The translations under genes and the position numbers were made by a program. A stretch of 64,000 nt of DNA from REEB76 sp963774895. Its GTDB lineage: Bacteria; Pseudomonadota; Gammaproteobacteria; Natronospirales; REEB76. The stretch is taken from contig CAVZGN010000001.1 of assembly GCA_963774895.1 (NCBI GenBank), forward strand, positions 682,001 to 746,000, written 5' to 3'. Below are positions 26,640 to 38,788 of this stretch, in pieces (positions within the stretch are counted from its first letter, which is position 1; the number at the start of each line of letters is the position of its first letter). The notes beneath the pieces were generated by a model. That model ran no database searches. It was not told where the DNA came from and saw nothing but the letters and a program-made list of their open reading frames with translations.

Positions 26640-26740
26640 TTGATACTCAGCTTGCGGGCGCTCTATAAATACGGCTAAAGCGGGATCTGCAAGAACCTGC
26701 TCTAGCGCCCTTATCGGGAAAAACGCTGAGCGGGTTTTTT
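26640..26740 (+). promoter_or_regulatory. metF-metH promoter and structured leader
   Basis: TTGATA (26640-26645) and TATAAA (26664-26669) are 18 bp apart, so transcription should start near 26676 and give a leader of about 80 bases. In it AGCGGG (26679-26684) can pair with CCTGCT (26696-26701). The imperfect AAAAACGC-TGA-GCGGG segment ending in seven T (about 26719-26741) then looks terminator-like only 16 bases before the metF ATG. I see neither a MetJ-type AGACGTCT box nor a recognisable SAM or SAH riboswitch. Confidence 0.55.
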
Positions 26741-26756
26741 TATGGACTGACGCGAT

Positions 26757-27695
26757 ATGAATCAGCTTTCCACACCCTGGGATCAGCAAGCATTTCCGGT
26801 GCATCCCGCGGTATCCTTCGAATTCTTTCCGCCCAGCACACCGCAGTTGCAGCAAAAGTTGTGGCAGGAGCTTGAACGGCTGGCGCCGCTGGCGCCGCGC
26901 TTCGTGTCGGTGACCTACGGCGCGGGCGGATCCACCCGCGAACGCACCCATGAGACGGTGGTGGCTATTGAACGGCGTCTGGGGCTGCGTCCGGCCGCGC
27001 ATCTCACCTGCGTGGGCGCCAGCCGGGACGAGATCGACGCCGTCGCGCGCCGCTACTGGCAAGCCGGAATCCGGCATGTGGTGGCGCTGCGTGGCGATCC
27101 GCCGGAAGGTGCGGGCCGCTTCATACCGCATCCTCATGGCTACAGCTGCGCCGCGGATCTGGTGGCCGGCCTGAAACGCGTGGCGGAATTCGAGATCAGT
27201 GTCGCGGCGCACCCGGAAGTGCATCCCGATGCGCGCTCGCCACAGGCGGATCTGGAAAATCTCAAGCGCAAGCAGGACGCCGGTGCGGCCCGCGGCATCA
27301 CCCAGTTCTTCTTCGATCCGCAGGTATTCCTGCGTTTTCGCGACGCTGCCCTCAAAGCCGGTGTCCACATGCCGCTGGTGCCCGGCATCCTGCCGGTGAC
27401 AAATTTCCAGCAGGTACAGAAATTCAGTGCGCGCTGCGGTGCCAGTGTACCCGTATCACTGGCGCGCCATTTTGACGGGCTCGATCAGGACCCGGAGACC
27501 CGCAAGCTGGTGGCAGCGCATGTGGCCGGTGAATTATGCCGGCAGCTCCAGGCCGAAGGCGTGAATGAATTCCATTTCTATACGCTCAACCGCGCGGAAC
27601 TCACGCGCGCCATCTGCCACCTGTTGGGCATCCGCGCCACCGACACTCAGATCACTCACGCTTCACAGTCCGGTAATGATCCGGCTGGCAACTGA
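26757..27695 (+). CDS. metF: 5,10-methylenetetrahydrofolate reductase
   Basis: FAD enzyme reducing 5,10-methylene-THF to 5-methyl-THF, the methyl donor used by MetH encoded directly downstream. The 312-residue TIM-barrel protein contains the catalytic Glu in VSFEFFPPST, the SVTYGAGGSTRERT signature, the ALRGDPP loop and the substrate segment ITQFFFDPQVFLRF. It lies 8 bases before metH in a clear two-gene methionine operon. Confidence 0.97.
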   Translation: MNQLSTPWDQQAFPVHPAVSFEFFPPSTPQLQQKLWQELERLAPLAPRFVSVTYGAGGSTRERTHETVVAIERRLGLRPAAHLTCVGASRDEIDAVARRYWQAGIRHVVALRGDPPEGAGRFIPHPHGYSCAADLVAGLKRVAEFEISVAAHPEVHPDARSPQADLENLKRKQDAGAARGITQFFFDPQVFLRFRDAALKAGVHMPLVPGILPVTNFQQVQKFSARCGASVPVSLARHFDGLDQDPETRKLVAAHVAGELCRQLQAEGVNEFHFYTLNRAELTRAICHLLGIRATDTQITHASQSGNDPAGN

Positions 27696-27703
27696 GGCCG
27701 CGC

Positions 27704-31381
<3,678 letters not shown>

Positions 31382-31386
31382 AGTAG

Positions 31387-31405
31387 CATGCGGTGTTTCC
31401 GCATG
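31387..31405. terminator. Hairpin after metH
   Basis: CATGCGG and CCGCATG form a perfect 7-bp stem with a TGTTT loop, starting 6 bases after the metH stop. There is no T run right after it, so it may protect the mRNA end instead of terminating alone. Confidence 0.4.
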
Positions 31406-31543
31406 GATCCGGCACCGGCGCGAATCTTTCCGGGCTTTTCACAGCCTGATAAATATGAAATTTCTGGTGACAACCGGACTGCGGCAGTTTTTTGGTTTAA
31501 TCTACGCATATTCTCGTATCACGCCTGAGCCAAAGGGGCAGGA

Positions 31544-33193
31544 ATGGCCACCGCCAGCCAGATTCTCTCGGAAAATGCCAAGCTTTTAAAACAAAAGGCC
31601 TCCAAGTATTCGATCCTCGGGGTGCTGATCGCGGCGCTCGCAGTTATCTTTGCCACCTGTATCAGTGCGTATTTCAGCAATGGCAATTCACTGAGCCTGG
31701 CGGCGGTCGCCAATGCCCAGGCTACCAACCCGGTGTTATGGGTGCTGGATCTGCTGCCGTTCTTCTTCGCGTTCTGGGGCCAGTACACCAGCTCCATGAT
31801 GGCCTATGAAGGCGGCGCTATGGTGATGGACCAGACCACAGAACTGCGCACCCAGGCGGCGACTCTCGAACAGCAGATCGCGCATCAGTCCACTCATGAT
31901 TCGCTCACCGGCCTGCCCAACCGCACGCTGTTCACCGATCGTCTGGAACAGGCCCTGCAGATGGTGCGTTCCGAACATGAACAATTGGGCGTATTGATCA
32001 TGGATCTGGACGGCTTCAAGGAGATCAACGATACCCTGGGGCATTACAACGGCGACCGCGTACTCAAGAGTGCTGCTACGCGCATGCAGAACGTAGTTAG
32101 CGATACCACCACACTGGCGCGTCTGGGCGGCGACGAATTCGGCCTGATCCTCATGGATCTCTCCGGACCCAAAGATCTGGAGAAGGTGGTGCGCAATGTG
32201 CAGAAGGCGCTGGAGCCCCAGGCGGTCCTGGAGGGCGTCACCATCCATCTGGCGGCCAGCATGGGTGCGGCGCTGGCGCCGCAACATGGGCGCGATGCCG
32301 ACACCCTCATGCAGCGTGCGGACGTGGCCATGTATGTGGCGAAGGATGAGAAACGCGGCTACATGCTGTACTCCAGCGATCTGGACGCGCACAGCCCGCA
32401 GCGGCTGACGCTCATCGGCGAGCTGCGCCAGGCTATCCAAAACAATGAACTGCAGTTGTATTACCAGCCCAAGGTCAGCGGAGCGGACCGGCACATCCTC
32501 GGTGCCGAGGCGCTAGTACGCTGGAACCATGCGCGTTATGGTTTGCTGCAGCCCGACGAATTCATCCCCATGGCTGAGCGTACCGGCCTCATCAAGGAGC
32601 TCACCAACTGGGTAATGCGCAATGCACTCAAAGACATGGATTCGTGGGGTGAGAATTTCCCCGGCCTGGCGGTCGCTATCAACCTCACGACCCAAAGCCT
32701 GCTGGATCCGGAATTCCCGAATGTGGTGGCCGGACTGCTGGCGGGGCGCGAGTCCACCCACGGTGCGCTGTCTCTGGAGATTACCGAGAGTGCCCTTATG
32801 GGTGACCAGGAACGCGTCATGAGCATCATCAACCAGCTTTCAGAGATGGGCATCAATATCTCGATCGACGATTTCGGTACCGGTTATTCTTCGCTCGCCT
32901 ATTTGACCAAGGTGCCGGTCAAGGAGATCAAAATCGACCAGGCGTTCGTCATCGGCATGCACACCGTCAAGAAAGACGCCATCATTGTGAATGCCATCAT
33001 CCAGCTGGCTCATAACCTGGGACTCACGGTGACCGCGGAGGGTGTGGAGAGTGGAGAGACCTTCGAGCGTCTGCGCTCTCTGGGTTGCGATGCCATGCAG
33101 GGCATGTATATCAGCATGCCCATGAAAGCCAAAGAACTGGTGCCGTGGATGAAAGACTGGCAGACCACCCTGCAGCGCCAGGGAGCGGCCTAG
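31544..33193 (+). CDS. GGDEF-EAL cyclic-di-GMP turnover protein with two membrane helices
   Basis: Predicted to make and/or break the second messenger c-di-GMP at the inner membrane. The 549-residue protein has two N-terminal membrane helices (about 25-45 and 62-82) with a short outer loop, a coiled segment, a GGDEF domain with intact ARLGGDEFGLIL, and an EAL domain with intact AEALVRWNH, DDFGTGYSSL and the metal-binding segments. Since both motifs are complete, both activities are possible. It has its own position, with an AAGGGGCAGG site before the ATG. A PilZ effector gene lies 8 kb away. Confidence 0.93.
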   Translation: MATASQILSENAKLLKQKASKYSILGVLIAALAVIFATCISAYFSNGNSLSLAAVANAQATNPVLWVLDLLPFFFAFWGQYTSSMMAYEGGAMVMDQTTELRTQAATLEQQIAHQSTHDSLTGLPNRTLFTDRLEQALQMVRSEHEQLGVLIMDLDGFKEINDTLGHYNGDRVLKSAATRMQNVVSDTTTLARLGGDEFGLILMDLSGPKDLEKVVRNVQKALEPQAVLEGVTIHLAASMGAALAPQHGRDADTLMQRADVAMYVAKDEKRGYMLYSSDLDAHSPQRLTLIGELRQAIQNNELQLYYQPKVSGADRHILGAEALVRWNHARYGLLQPDEFIPMAERTGLIKELTNWVMRNALKDMDSWGENFPGLAVAINLTTQSLLDPEFPNVVAGLLAGRESTHGALSLEITESALMGDQERVMSIINQLSEMGINISIDDFGTGYSSLAYLTKVPVKEIKIDQAFVIGMHTVKKDAIIVNAIIQLAHNLGLTVTAEGVESGETFERLRSLGCDAMQGMYISMPMKAKELVPWMKDWQTTLQRQGAA

Positions 33194-33312
33194 GCGAGAT
33201 TCTTGATCGCCTGATTAAAGGCTAAATATTCATAGCGACTGTAGTTTTCAGAAAAGCGTACACTTACGCCCCCACGCCATCCCGGCGTATCCAAACTTAA
33301 GGAGGTTTGTCT

Positions 33313-33816
33313 ATGTCCCTGTCCATGTACCAGGCTTCCGTGCCGGTATTCATCCGCATGCTCGCCAACTTGTCGGTGGTGCTCAAGAAAGGCGAAGCCC
33401 ACGCCCAGAGCAAGAAGATCGATCCGGTGGTGTTCACCGCTGCGCGTCTCGCACCCGACATGTTCCCGCTGGTGCGCCAGGTACAGATCGCCACCGATCA
33501 GGTCAAGGGTTGCACCGCGCGGCTCGCGGGTATGGAGCCTCCATCGTATGAGGACAAGGAGCAGAGCTTCGCGGACCTGTATGCACGTATCGACAAGACC
33601 CTGGCCTTCCTTAAGACCTTCAAGCCGGCGCAGATCGATGGTTCCGAGGAACGCCGTGTGGAACTGAAAGTGCGCGACAAAACCATTACGCTTAAGGGCC
33701 AGGACTACCTGTTCGAGCGCGTGTATCCGAATTTCTTCTTCCATGTAACTACCGCTTATGCCATCCTGCGGCACAACGGCGTCGAGATCGGCAAGAGCGA
33801 TTTCCTGGGCATGTAA
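33313..33816 (+). CDS. DUF1993-family protein
   Basis: A 167-residue soluble, mostly helical protein of the DUF1993 family (DinB-like four-helix bundle). The family segments LSMYQASVPVFIRMLANLS, APDMFPLVRQVQIATD and the C-terminal NFFFHVTTAYAILRHNGVEIGK are clear. The start is ATG 33313, seven bases after a perfect AAGGAGG; a TTG six bases upstream is less likely. Function unknown; no partner gene is adjacent. Confidence 0.88.
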   Translation: MSLSMYQASVPVFIRMLANLSVVLKKGEAHAQSKKIDPVVFTAARLAPDMFPLVRQVQIATDQVKGCTARLAGMEPPSYEDKEQSFADLYARIDKTLAFLKTFKPAQIDGSEERRVELKVRDKTITLKGQDYLFERVYPNFFFHVTTAYAILRHNGVEIGKSDFLGM

Positions 33817-33822
33817 AAATTT

Positions 33823-33878
33823 GTAGGAGCAGCGATATCCGCCGCGATTAGAGAGAAGATCGCGCTTGGGCTGCTCCC
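33823..33878. repeat. REP-like palindrome, copy 1
   Basis: GTAGGAGCAGCGAT at the left is mirrored by ATCGC and GCTGCTCCC at the right, forming an imperfect palindrome of about 55 bp. The GTAGGAGC-GC core resembles repetitive extragenic palindromes of Pseudomonas and xanthomonads. Confidence 0.65.
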
Positions 33879-33895
33879 GGCATCCATGCAATTTG

Positions 33896-33949
33896 CAGGA
33901 GCGGCGATACTCGCCGCGAAATTATCGCGGCCGGTACGACCGCTCCTAC
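33896..33949. repeat. REP-like palindrome, copy 2
   Basis: CAGGAGCGGCGATACTCGCC at the left faces CGACCGCTCCTACC at the right, with inner arms CCGCGA and TCGCGG. It is a second copy of the same element type 70 bp away; a further GTAGGAACGGC starts at 33961. The pair forms a BIME-like cluster after the DUF1993 gene. Confidence 0.7.
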
Positions 33950-34201
33950 CATCGGTCTCGGTAGGAACGGCAATGACCACCAGGGCGTGCTGCAATAGCG
34001 GCGGGCGGACATACTAAGGGTAAAGCGCGCGCCGATGAGCGCCCCGCTAGGTAAGGCGGGGCTGGACCTGCTTGCATAGCAGGGAATGCGCAGCAGTCAG
34101 GTGTGTCCTGGGTTTTAAGAGGGGGTAGGAAGCTCCGCTTGAAAGGCGGAAATGAAGCAATGCAGGAGCAAAAATCTGCCCTGCCGCGATTCATTGGACG
34201 C

Positions 34202-34243
34202 AAAGGAAGGCCGCTCCGTGACGGAGCAGCCTTCTTTGATTTT
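34202..34243. terminator. Strong terminator hairpin, last of a run of stem-loops
   Basis: AAAGGAAGGC-CGCTCCG and CGGAGC-A-GCCTTCTTT pair around a TGA loop with one mismatch; on the plus strand the T-rich GATTTTT follows. It can close a plus-strand transcript and also the minus-strand protease gene ending 24 bp away. Upstream in the same gene-free stretch (33950-34200) are GCCCCGC/GCGGGGC (34041-34062) and CCTGC/GCAGG (34067-34083), which may be parts of an unannotated RNA. Confidence 0.75.
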
Positions 34244-34260
34244 TCGGAAGCTCGCCGCCG

Positions 34261-37200
34261 TCAATCCATTGGCGGTAGCTGCGGATGGTGATCCGGATAG
34301 GGCGGGCGCGGGAACACCGGCGCCGGATGAGCTTTCAGTTCCTGCATCAATACCTGCACAGCCTTTTCCAGCTGCGGGTCGTGGCCCGCGCGCACCAGCT
34401 TGGGATCCTGCCACACCTCGATGTCCGGTGTGATGCCGTGGCCTTCCACCTCCCATTGGCCATGCAAGCCGTAGATGGCCCAGCGCGGCGCGGTCACGCG
34501 CCCGCCATCCATGAGTTGCGGATAACCACCAATGCCCACCAGTCCACCCCAGGTGCGCATACCGATGAGCGGACCGATGTGCATGCGCTTGAAGTACCAG
34601 GGCAGGGCGTCACCGCCGGAACCGGCGAACTGGTTGATCAGCATGGCCTTGGGCCCGAAGATGGCTTGCGTGGGTTCGGTGTAATCCTGCCCTTCGCGGG
34701 TGGCCACCCGGCTCATGGGCCGGCGCGACAGATAGTCCACGATGTAGTCTGCCAGCTGGCCACCGTGGTTGTAGCGCTCGTCGATCACCGCACCGAGCTT
34801 GTCGGTCTGGGCAAAATAATAGCGATTGAAATTTGTAAAGCCGCCGCCGGCCGTATTCGGTAGGTACACATACGCCAGTTTGCCGTCGCTGAGCTTGTCC
34901 ACTAGCTGCCGGTTATGCTCAATCCAATCGAGATTGCGTAATGGAAACTCGTCCTTGATCGGTACCACCGTTACATCGCGTGCACCTTTGCCACTCGCAT
35001 CGGGGCCGACTCGCAGCACGGTTTGCTGACCGACGGTGCCACGGAACAGGCTGTAAATATTCTCCTGGCTTGTAAGATTGTGGCCGTTCACCGCCAGCAG
35101 GTATTCCCCCGCTTGCACGTTCACGCCTGGCTGGGTAAGCGGCGCCTGTAATTCCGGATTCCAGTTTTCGCCGCTGTAAATCTTGCTGAAGCGGTAACAC
35201 CCGTGCTCCAGCGTGTAATCGGCACCCAGCAGGCCCACTGAGATATTCTGCATTTCAGGTTCAGCGCCGCCGCGCACGAACATGTGGCCCACGGACATAT
35301 ACGACAGCATCTTGCGGAACAGGAAGTTTAGATCGTCGCGGCTGGCGATACCGGGCAGATACGGCGCGAAGCGCTGTTCTGCCAATTTGATATCCAGGCC
35401 GTGGTAATGCGGATCGTAGAAAAAGTCGCGCTCGATGCGCCACACCTCGTGGTACATCTGTGCCCACTCTTCCCGCGGCACCACCCACACCTGCATATCC
35501 ACAACCTTGAGCTTGCCCTCATTAGGTTTCGGCGCGGCATCGGTCTTGGCGATGAACCAGTCATCCTTGATTTGGTAGAGCATCTTCTCGCCGTTGAAAG
35601 ACAGGGCGAAGCGGTTGATGCCGTGCAGCAGCGTCTCGGCCTTGCGCTTCTCCAGGTCGAACTTCACGATGCTCAAGGGCGTCTGGTCTTCATCCATCAT
35701 CACCAGCGGCGCTTTCTGCAGGAACAATTCGCCGCTCTTGCCGACGCTCATGCCGACATAATCGGCGGCCGGGACCGGCAGTGCCAGGGTGCGTTGCAGC
35801 AGGCCGCCAAAATCAATGCGCACCTCGACCGGTTTTTCGTCCGGCTTGCTCTTGTCTTTGCCCTTGGCATCCGCAGGTTTTTCCGGCGCGGCTTTCTCAT
35901 CGCCGCTCTGCGGCGCCAGCGGCGAGGGCAGGTCGCGGCGCAGCACCGCGACGTACACGCTGCGGGTTACCGGATGGGCCTCGCTAGTCATGTCCAGCCA
36001 GCCAGTGGTCAAGCCCATGTCGGTGCTGGCGGTGAAATACAGATACTTGCCGCTCTTGTCCCATATCGGATACAGGCAGTCACTCATGCCGTCGGTGACC
36101 TGCGTGGCCTTGCCGCTAGCCAGTGAATACACGAACACCGCGCGCAGATGATTGGGCAGCTGCTTGGTGTAAGCCAGCCACTTGCCATCCGGTGACCAGC
36201 TCGGGTCGAACTCGTGCAGCGGCGTGTCGAACAGGTCAGTATCCACCTTCACCGGCTTGGGATGATCCAGGTCCACGACCCACAGGTTCAGGCGCTTGTC
36301 GCTGTAGGCGATTTTCTTGCTGTCCGGCGACCAGATGGGTGAATAGAAGAACGACGGCGGATTGCCCAGATTGATCACGCGCGGCGGCAGCAAACCGTCC
36401 TGGTCGCGTATATAGAGTTCATACTCACCCGAAGCATCTGAGAAATACGCGATGGATTTCCCGTCACGCGACCAGGCGGGATCGCGTTCGGCGGCCCCGG
36501 GCGTGGAAGTGATATCGCGGATATCGCCTTTCTCTGCCGGTACCGTGAGGATCTCGCCGTGGGCTTCGAACACCGCGCGCATGCCAGTGGGCGAGATGCC
36601 GGCGTTCACAATATCCTTGGCCACTTTCACAAAGTGCGGCCGCAGCTGTGGCATGTCGCCGGCCACGCGCACATCGATGGGCATATCGGTATGCGTGGCC
36701 AGATTAAACAGATGCAACTGGCCCATCTGGGAATATACGATGGCACCCGGACCCGCGGATGCGGAATCGATGTCGAAGCCGTCGTTGCTCAGCAGCTTGG
36801 TGACTGCGCCGGTTTTTGTATCGTAAGCGAACAGCGTCTCCGGACCGTCACGATCCGAGAGGAAATACACTGTGTTGCCCACCCACATGGGGTTGCGGTC
36901 ATTGGACACATCGCGTGAGATTTTAACCACGCTGGAATCCGAGAGCTGCGCGATCCAGATGGGCGTGGTCTGGCCGCCACGGTAACCTTTCCAATCCGGT
37001 TCCCACTGGAACACCGGGCTGTAAGCGATGTGCGAAGCATCGGGTGAATAACTGCCAAACTCAGCCATGTTCAGTGGCAAAGCACTCGGCAGGCCGCCGC
37101 TCACCGGCACCGTGAACAGACGGTCGGAATCATTGGTATTGTTGCGGCCGGAAGTAAACAGCACGCTCTTGCCATCCGGCGTCCAGCCCACCGCCACGTC

Positions 37201-37521
37201 GCCATCCGGATGCCAGGTGAGGCGGCGCGGTTCGCCGCCCGTGGCCGCTACCACGTACACATTGCGGTTACCGTCGTAGTTGCCGGTATAGGCAATCATG
37301 CTGCCGTCGGGGGAAAACACTGGGCCGCTGGCCAGGCTGTTGCCGCCCACCAACAGGTGGGCATCGCCGCCGGAACGCGTCGTGGTCCAGATCGCATCAC
37401 CGTAGGCGAAGGCGATCTGGGTGCTGGAGAGTGTCGGTGTTTGCAGCAGCAGCGGTGGATTGGCTGCGGCCGCGAAAGTTGATGTGAGTGCCAGCAACAG
37501 GGAGATGCAGATGAATTTCAT
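34261..37521 (-). CDS. Exported tricorn-type protease (S41 family)
   Basis: A 1086-residue periplasmic peptidase. A signal peptide (MKFICISLLLALTSTFAAAA) precedes two beta-propeller regions built of PD40/WD40-like repeats (FSPDGSMIAYTG, WTPDGKSVLFTS, WSPDSKKIAYSD, WSPDGKWLAYTK). A Lys/Pro-rich insert, a tricorn C1-like domain, a PDZ domain (about 790-880) and the S41 catalytic core follow. The nucleophile is probably the Ser in QFAGSGGDALPWYF. The start at 37521 follows AAGGAG; the ATG at 37536 lies before that site. It probably trims or degrades peptides. It stands alone and converges on the stem-loop region. Confidence 0.92.
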   Translation of the reverse strand: MKFICISLLLALTSTFAAAANPPLLLQTPTLSSTQIAFAYGDAIWTTTRSGGDAHLLVGGNSLASGPVFSPDGSMIAYTGNYDGNRNVYVVAATGGEPRRLTWHPDGDVAVGWTPDGKSVLFTSGRNNTNDSDRLFTVPVSGGLPSALPLNMAEFGSYSPDASHIAYSPVFQWEPDWKGYRGGQTTPIWIAQLSDSSVVKISRDVSNDRNPMWVGNTVYFLSDRDGPETLFAYDTKTGAVTKLLSNDGFDIDSASAGPGAIVYSQMGQLHLFNLATHTDMPIDVRVAGDMPQLRPHFVKVAKDIVNAGISPTGMRAVFEAHGEILTVPAEKGDIRDITSTPGAAERDPAWSRDGKSIAYFSDASGEYELYIRDQDGLLPPRVINLGNPPSFFYSPIWSPDSKKIAYSDKRLNLWVVDLDHPKPVKVDTDLFDTPLHEFDPSWSPDGKWLAYTKQLPNHLRAVFVYSLASGKATQVTDGMSDCLYPIWDKSGKYLYFTASTDMGLTTGWLDMTSEAHPVTRSVYVAVLRRDLPSPLAPQSGDEKAAPEKPADAKGKDKSKPDEKPVEVRIDFGGLLQRTLALPVPAADYVGMSVGKSGELFLQKAPLVMMDEDQTPLSIVKFDLEKRKAETLLHGINRFALSFNGEKMLYQIKDDWFIAKTDAAPKPNEGKLKVVDMQVWVVPREEWAQMYHEVWRIERDFFYDPHYHGLDIKLAEQRFAPYLPGIASRDDLNFLFRKMLSYMSVGHMFVRGGAEPEMQNISVGLLGADYTLEHGCYRFSKIYSGENWNPELQAPLTQPGVNVQAGEYLLAVNGHNLTSQENIYSLFRGTVGQQTVLRVGPDASGKGARDVTVVPIKDEFPLRNLDWIEHNRQLVDKLSDGKLAYVYLPNTAGGGFTNFNRYYFAQTDKLGAVIDERYNHGGQLADYIVDYLSRRPMSRVATREGQDYTEPTQAIFGPKAMLINQFAGSGGDALPWYFKRMHIGPLIGMRTWGGLVGIGGYPQLMDGGRVTAPRWAIYGLHGQWEVEGHGITPDIEVWQDPKLVRAGHDPQLEKAVQVLMQELKAHPAPVFPRPPYPDHHPQLPPMD

Positions 37522-37640
37522 GGACGGCTCCTTCACTTATTTATTCGGAGTGTGAGGTGGGCTGGAGGCGAAGTATATCCAAACTTCTAAAATCAATAAA
37601 ATATGCTCCCATAACGGCGCCGTGGTTCGTCGCGTGCAGT

Positions 37641-38639
37641 TCAGACAGTGGTTGCTAGATAATGTTCCAGCATGCGCTGTGCAGTCGCCTTCAAATCATT
37701 GCGCAGCGCCTCGGGCGCCAGCACTTCCACTTGGTCGCCGCAACTCAACAGCCAGCGGCGCAACTGCGCGGTCTGCAATATCGAAGCGGTGATCTGCACG
37801 CGGCCGTCCTCCAATTCCCGCAGCCTCTGGTCCTTGGAGAGCGGGGTCTCGGAGATGTACTGGGCGGCATTTTTGTGCAGGATGGCGCGCAGCCGGATCA
37901 GTTGTCCCGAGGTAATGTCGAATTCACCATTGGTAATGTAGGTGTCGAGATCGAAATCCTTCGGAGTACGCGCCGGCGCATCGCTAAGCTCCGCATGCGT
38001 CATGCGGTGCACCACCAGCGTGCGTAATTCGACTTGATCCGACAACGTACATACCAGAAACAACACCGCACCACGCACCACCAGGCCCAGCGGGTTGAGC
38101 AGGTAATTCTCCTGTGTATTGCCCGTTTGATAGCGTGCACGGAAGCGCCGGTTGGTGAACAGCGCCTCGTACACCACCGGTAATACCGCCTCGTCGATTT
38201 CTGGCGGCAGTAATGCCAGACCGCTGGGGATGACACGCACCTTGCGCGGCCAGTCGCCGATGGCGCGGTCAGAGATTTGCGCAAGCACCTCGTCGGCGCT
38301 GCGCAGTTGCGGTTCCAGGGCTTTGAGGGTGGAGTGCGGCAGCAGCGGGCGCAGGTACAGATCCATGAGCTTCAGGGCCAGGGCCGCCGGCGGGCTCAGT
38401 CCCGGCACTTCCAGCGCCCGGCCCCCGGTCATCCACTGCCAGCCGAAAGGTTTGGAACGGGTATCACAGCGCAAGGGAAATATCGCGGACAGGCCCTTGA
38501 GATCCCGCTGCAGGGTGCGCAGATCCACATCGAAGCCCTGTCCCAGCAGTCCCGAGCGCAGGCTCAGGCTATCCACCTTGCGGGGTGCGTGCGGGATGAG
38601 CTTGAGCATGGCCCACTGACGCAGAAAGGTATCAGCCAT
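37641..38639 (-). CDS. WYL-domain transcriptional regulator
   Basis: A 332-residue DNA-binding regulator. The N-terminal winged helix (about 1-80, with VDLRTLQRDLKGLSAIFPL as the recognition region) is followed by a WYL ligand-sensing domain (about 135-215, RFRARYQTGNTQENYLLNPLGLVVRGAVLFLVCTL) and a C-terminal WCX-like extension. WYL proteins sense nucleotides or nucleic acid, and several control defence operons. It is divergent from three unknown genes, with two inverted-repeat sites in the shared gap. A TATACT -10 for this gene (plus-strand 38669-38674) has its -35 inside site 1, so autorepression is likely. Confidence 0.88.
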   Translation of the reverse strand: MADTFLRQWAMLKLIPHAPRKVDSLSLRSGLLGQGFDVDLRTLQRDLKGLSAIFPLRCDTRSKPFGWQWMTGGRALEVPGLSPPAALALKLMDLYLRPLLPHSTLKALEPQLRSADEVLAQISDRAIGDWPRKVRVIPSGLALLPPEIDEAVLPVVYEALFTNRRFRARYQTGNTQENYLLNPLGLVVRGAVLFLVCTLSDQVELRTLVVHRMTHAELSDAPARTPKDFDLDTYITNGEFDITSGQLIRLRAILHKNAAQYISETPLSKDQRLRELEDGRVQITASILQTAQLRRWLLSCGDQVEVLAPEALRNDLKATAQRMLEHYLATTV

Positions 38640-38680
38640 AGATGTTCCTGGGTAGCCTGGCGGCGGCCAGTATAGAGTAC

Positions 38681-38699
38681 AGCGACAATTTATGTCGTT
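38681..38699. promoter_or_regulatory. Operator-like inverted repeat, site 1
   Basis: AGCGACAATTTATGTCGTT: CGACA and GTCG arms around an AT-rich centre. It overlaps the position expected for the -35 of the WYL regulator gene (minus strand). Confidence 0.6.
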
Positions 38700-38713
38700 C
38701 GGGGGTTATTACA

Positions 38714-38732
38714 AACGACGCATCTTGTCGCT
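38714..38732. promoter_or_regulatory. Operator-like inverted repeat, site 2
   Basis: AACGACGCATCTTGTCGCT. Its reverse complement, AGCGACAAGATGCGTCGTT, matches site 1 at 15 of 19 positions, including all outer bases. The two sites are 33 bp apart centre to centre, about three helical turns, so one regulator could bind both on one DNA face. Confidence 0.6.
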
Positions 38733-38788
38733 GAATGGGGTTAGGGTGCACACATAAGAAGCCAGTCCACACTGGCAAGGCACACAGC

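Noticed and set aside
26640..26756. SAH or SAM riboswitch before metF
   Set aside because: No recognisable conserved core, and the longest complementarity (GGGCGCT/AGCGCCC) includes promoter DNA upstream of the likely transcript start.
34300..36126. Long plus-strand open frames opposite the tricorn protease gene
   Set aside because: They are antisense shadows of a well-supported exported protease with complete domains.
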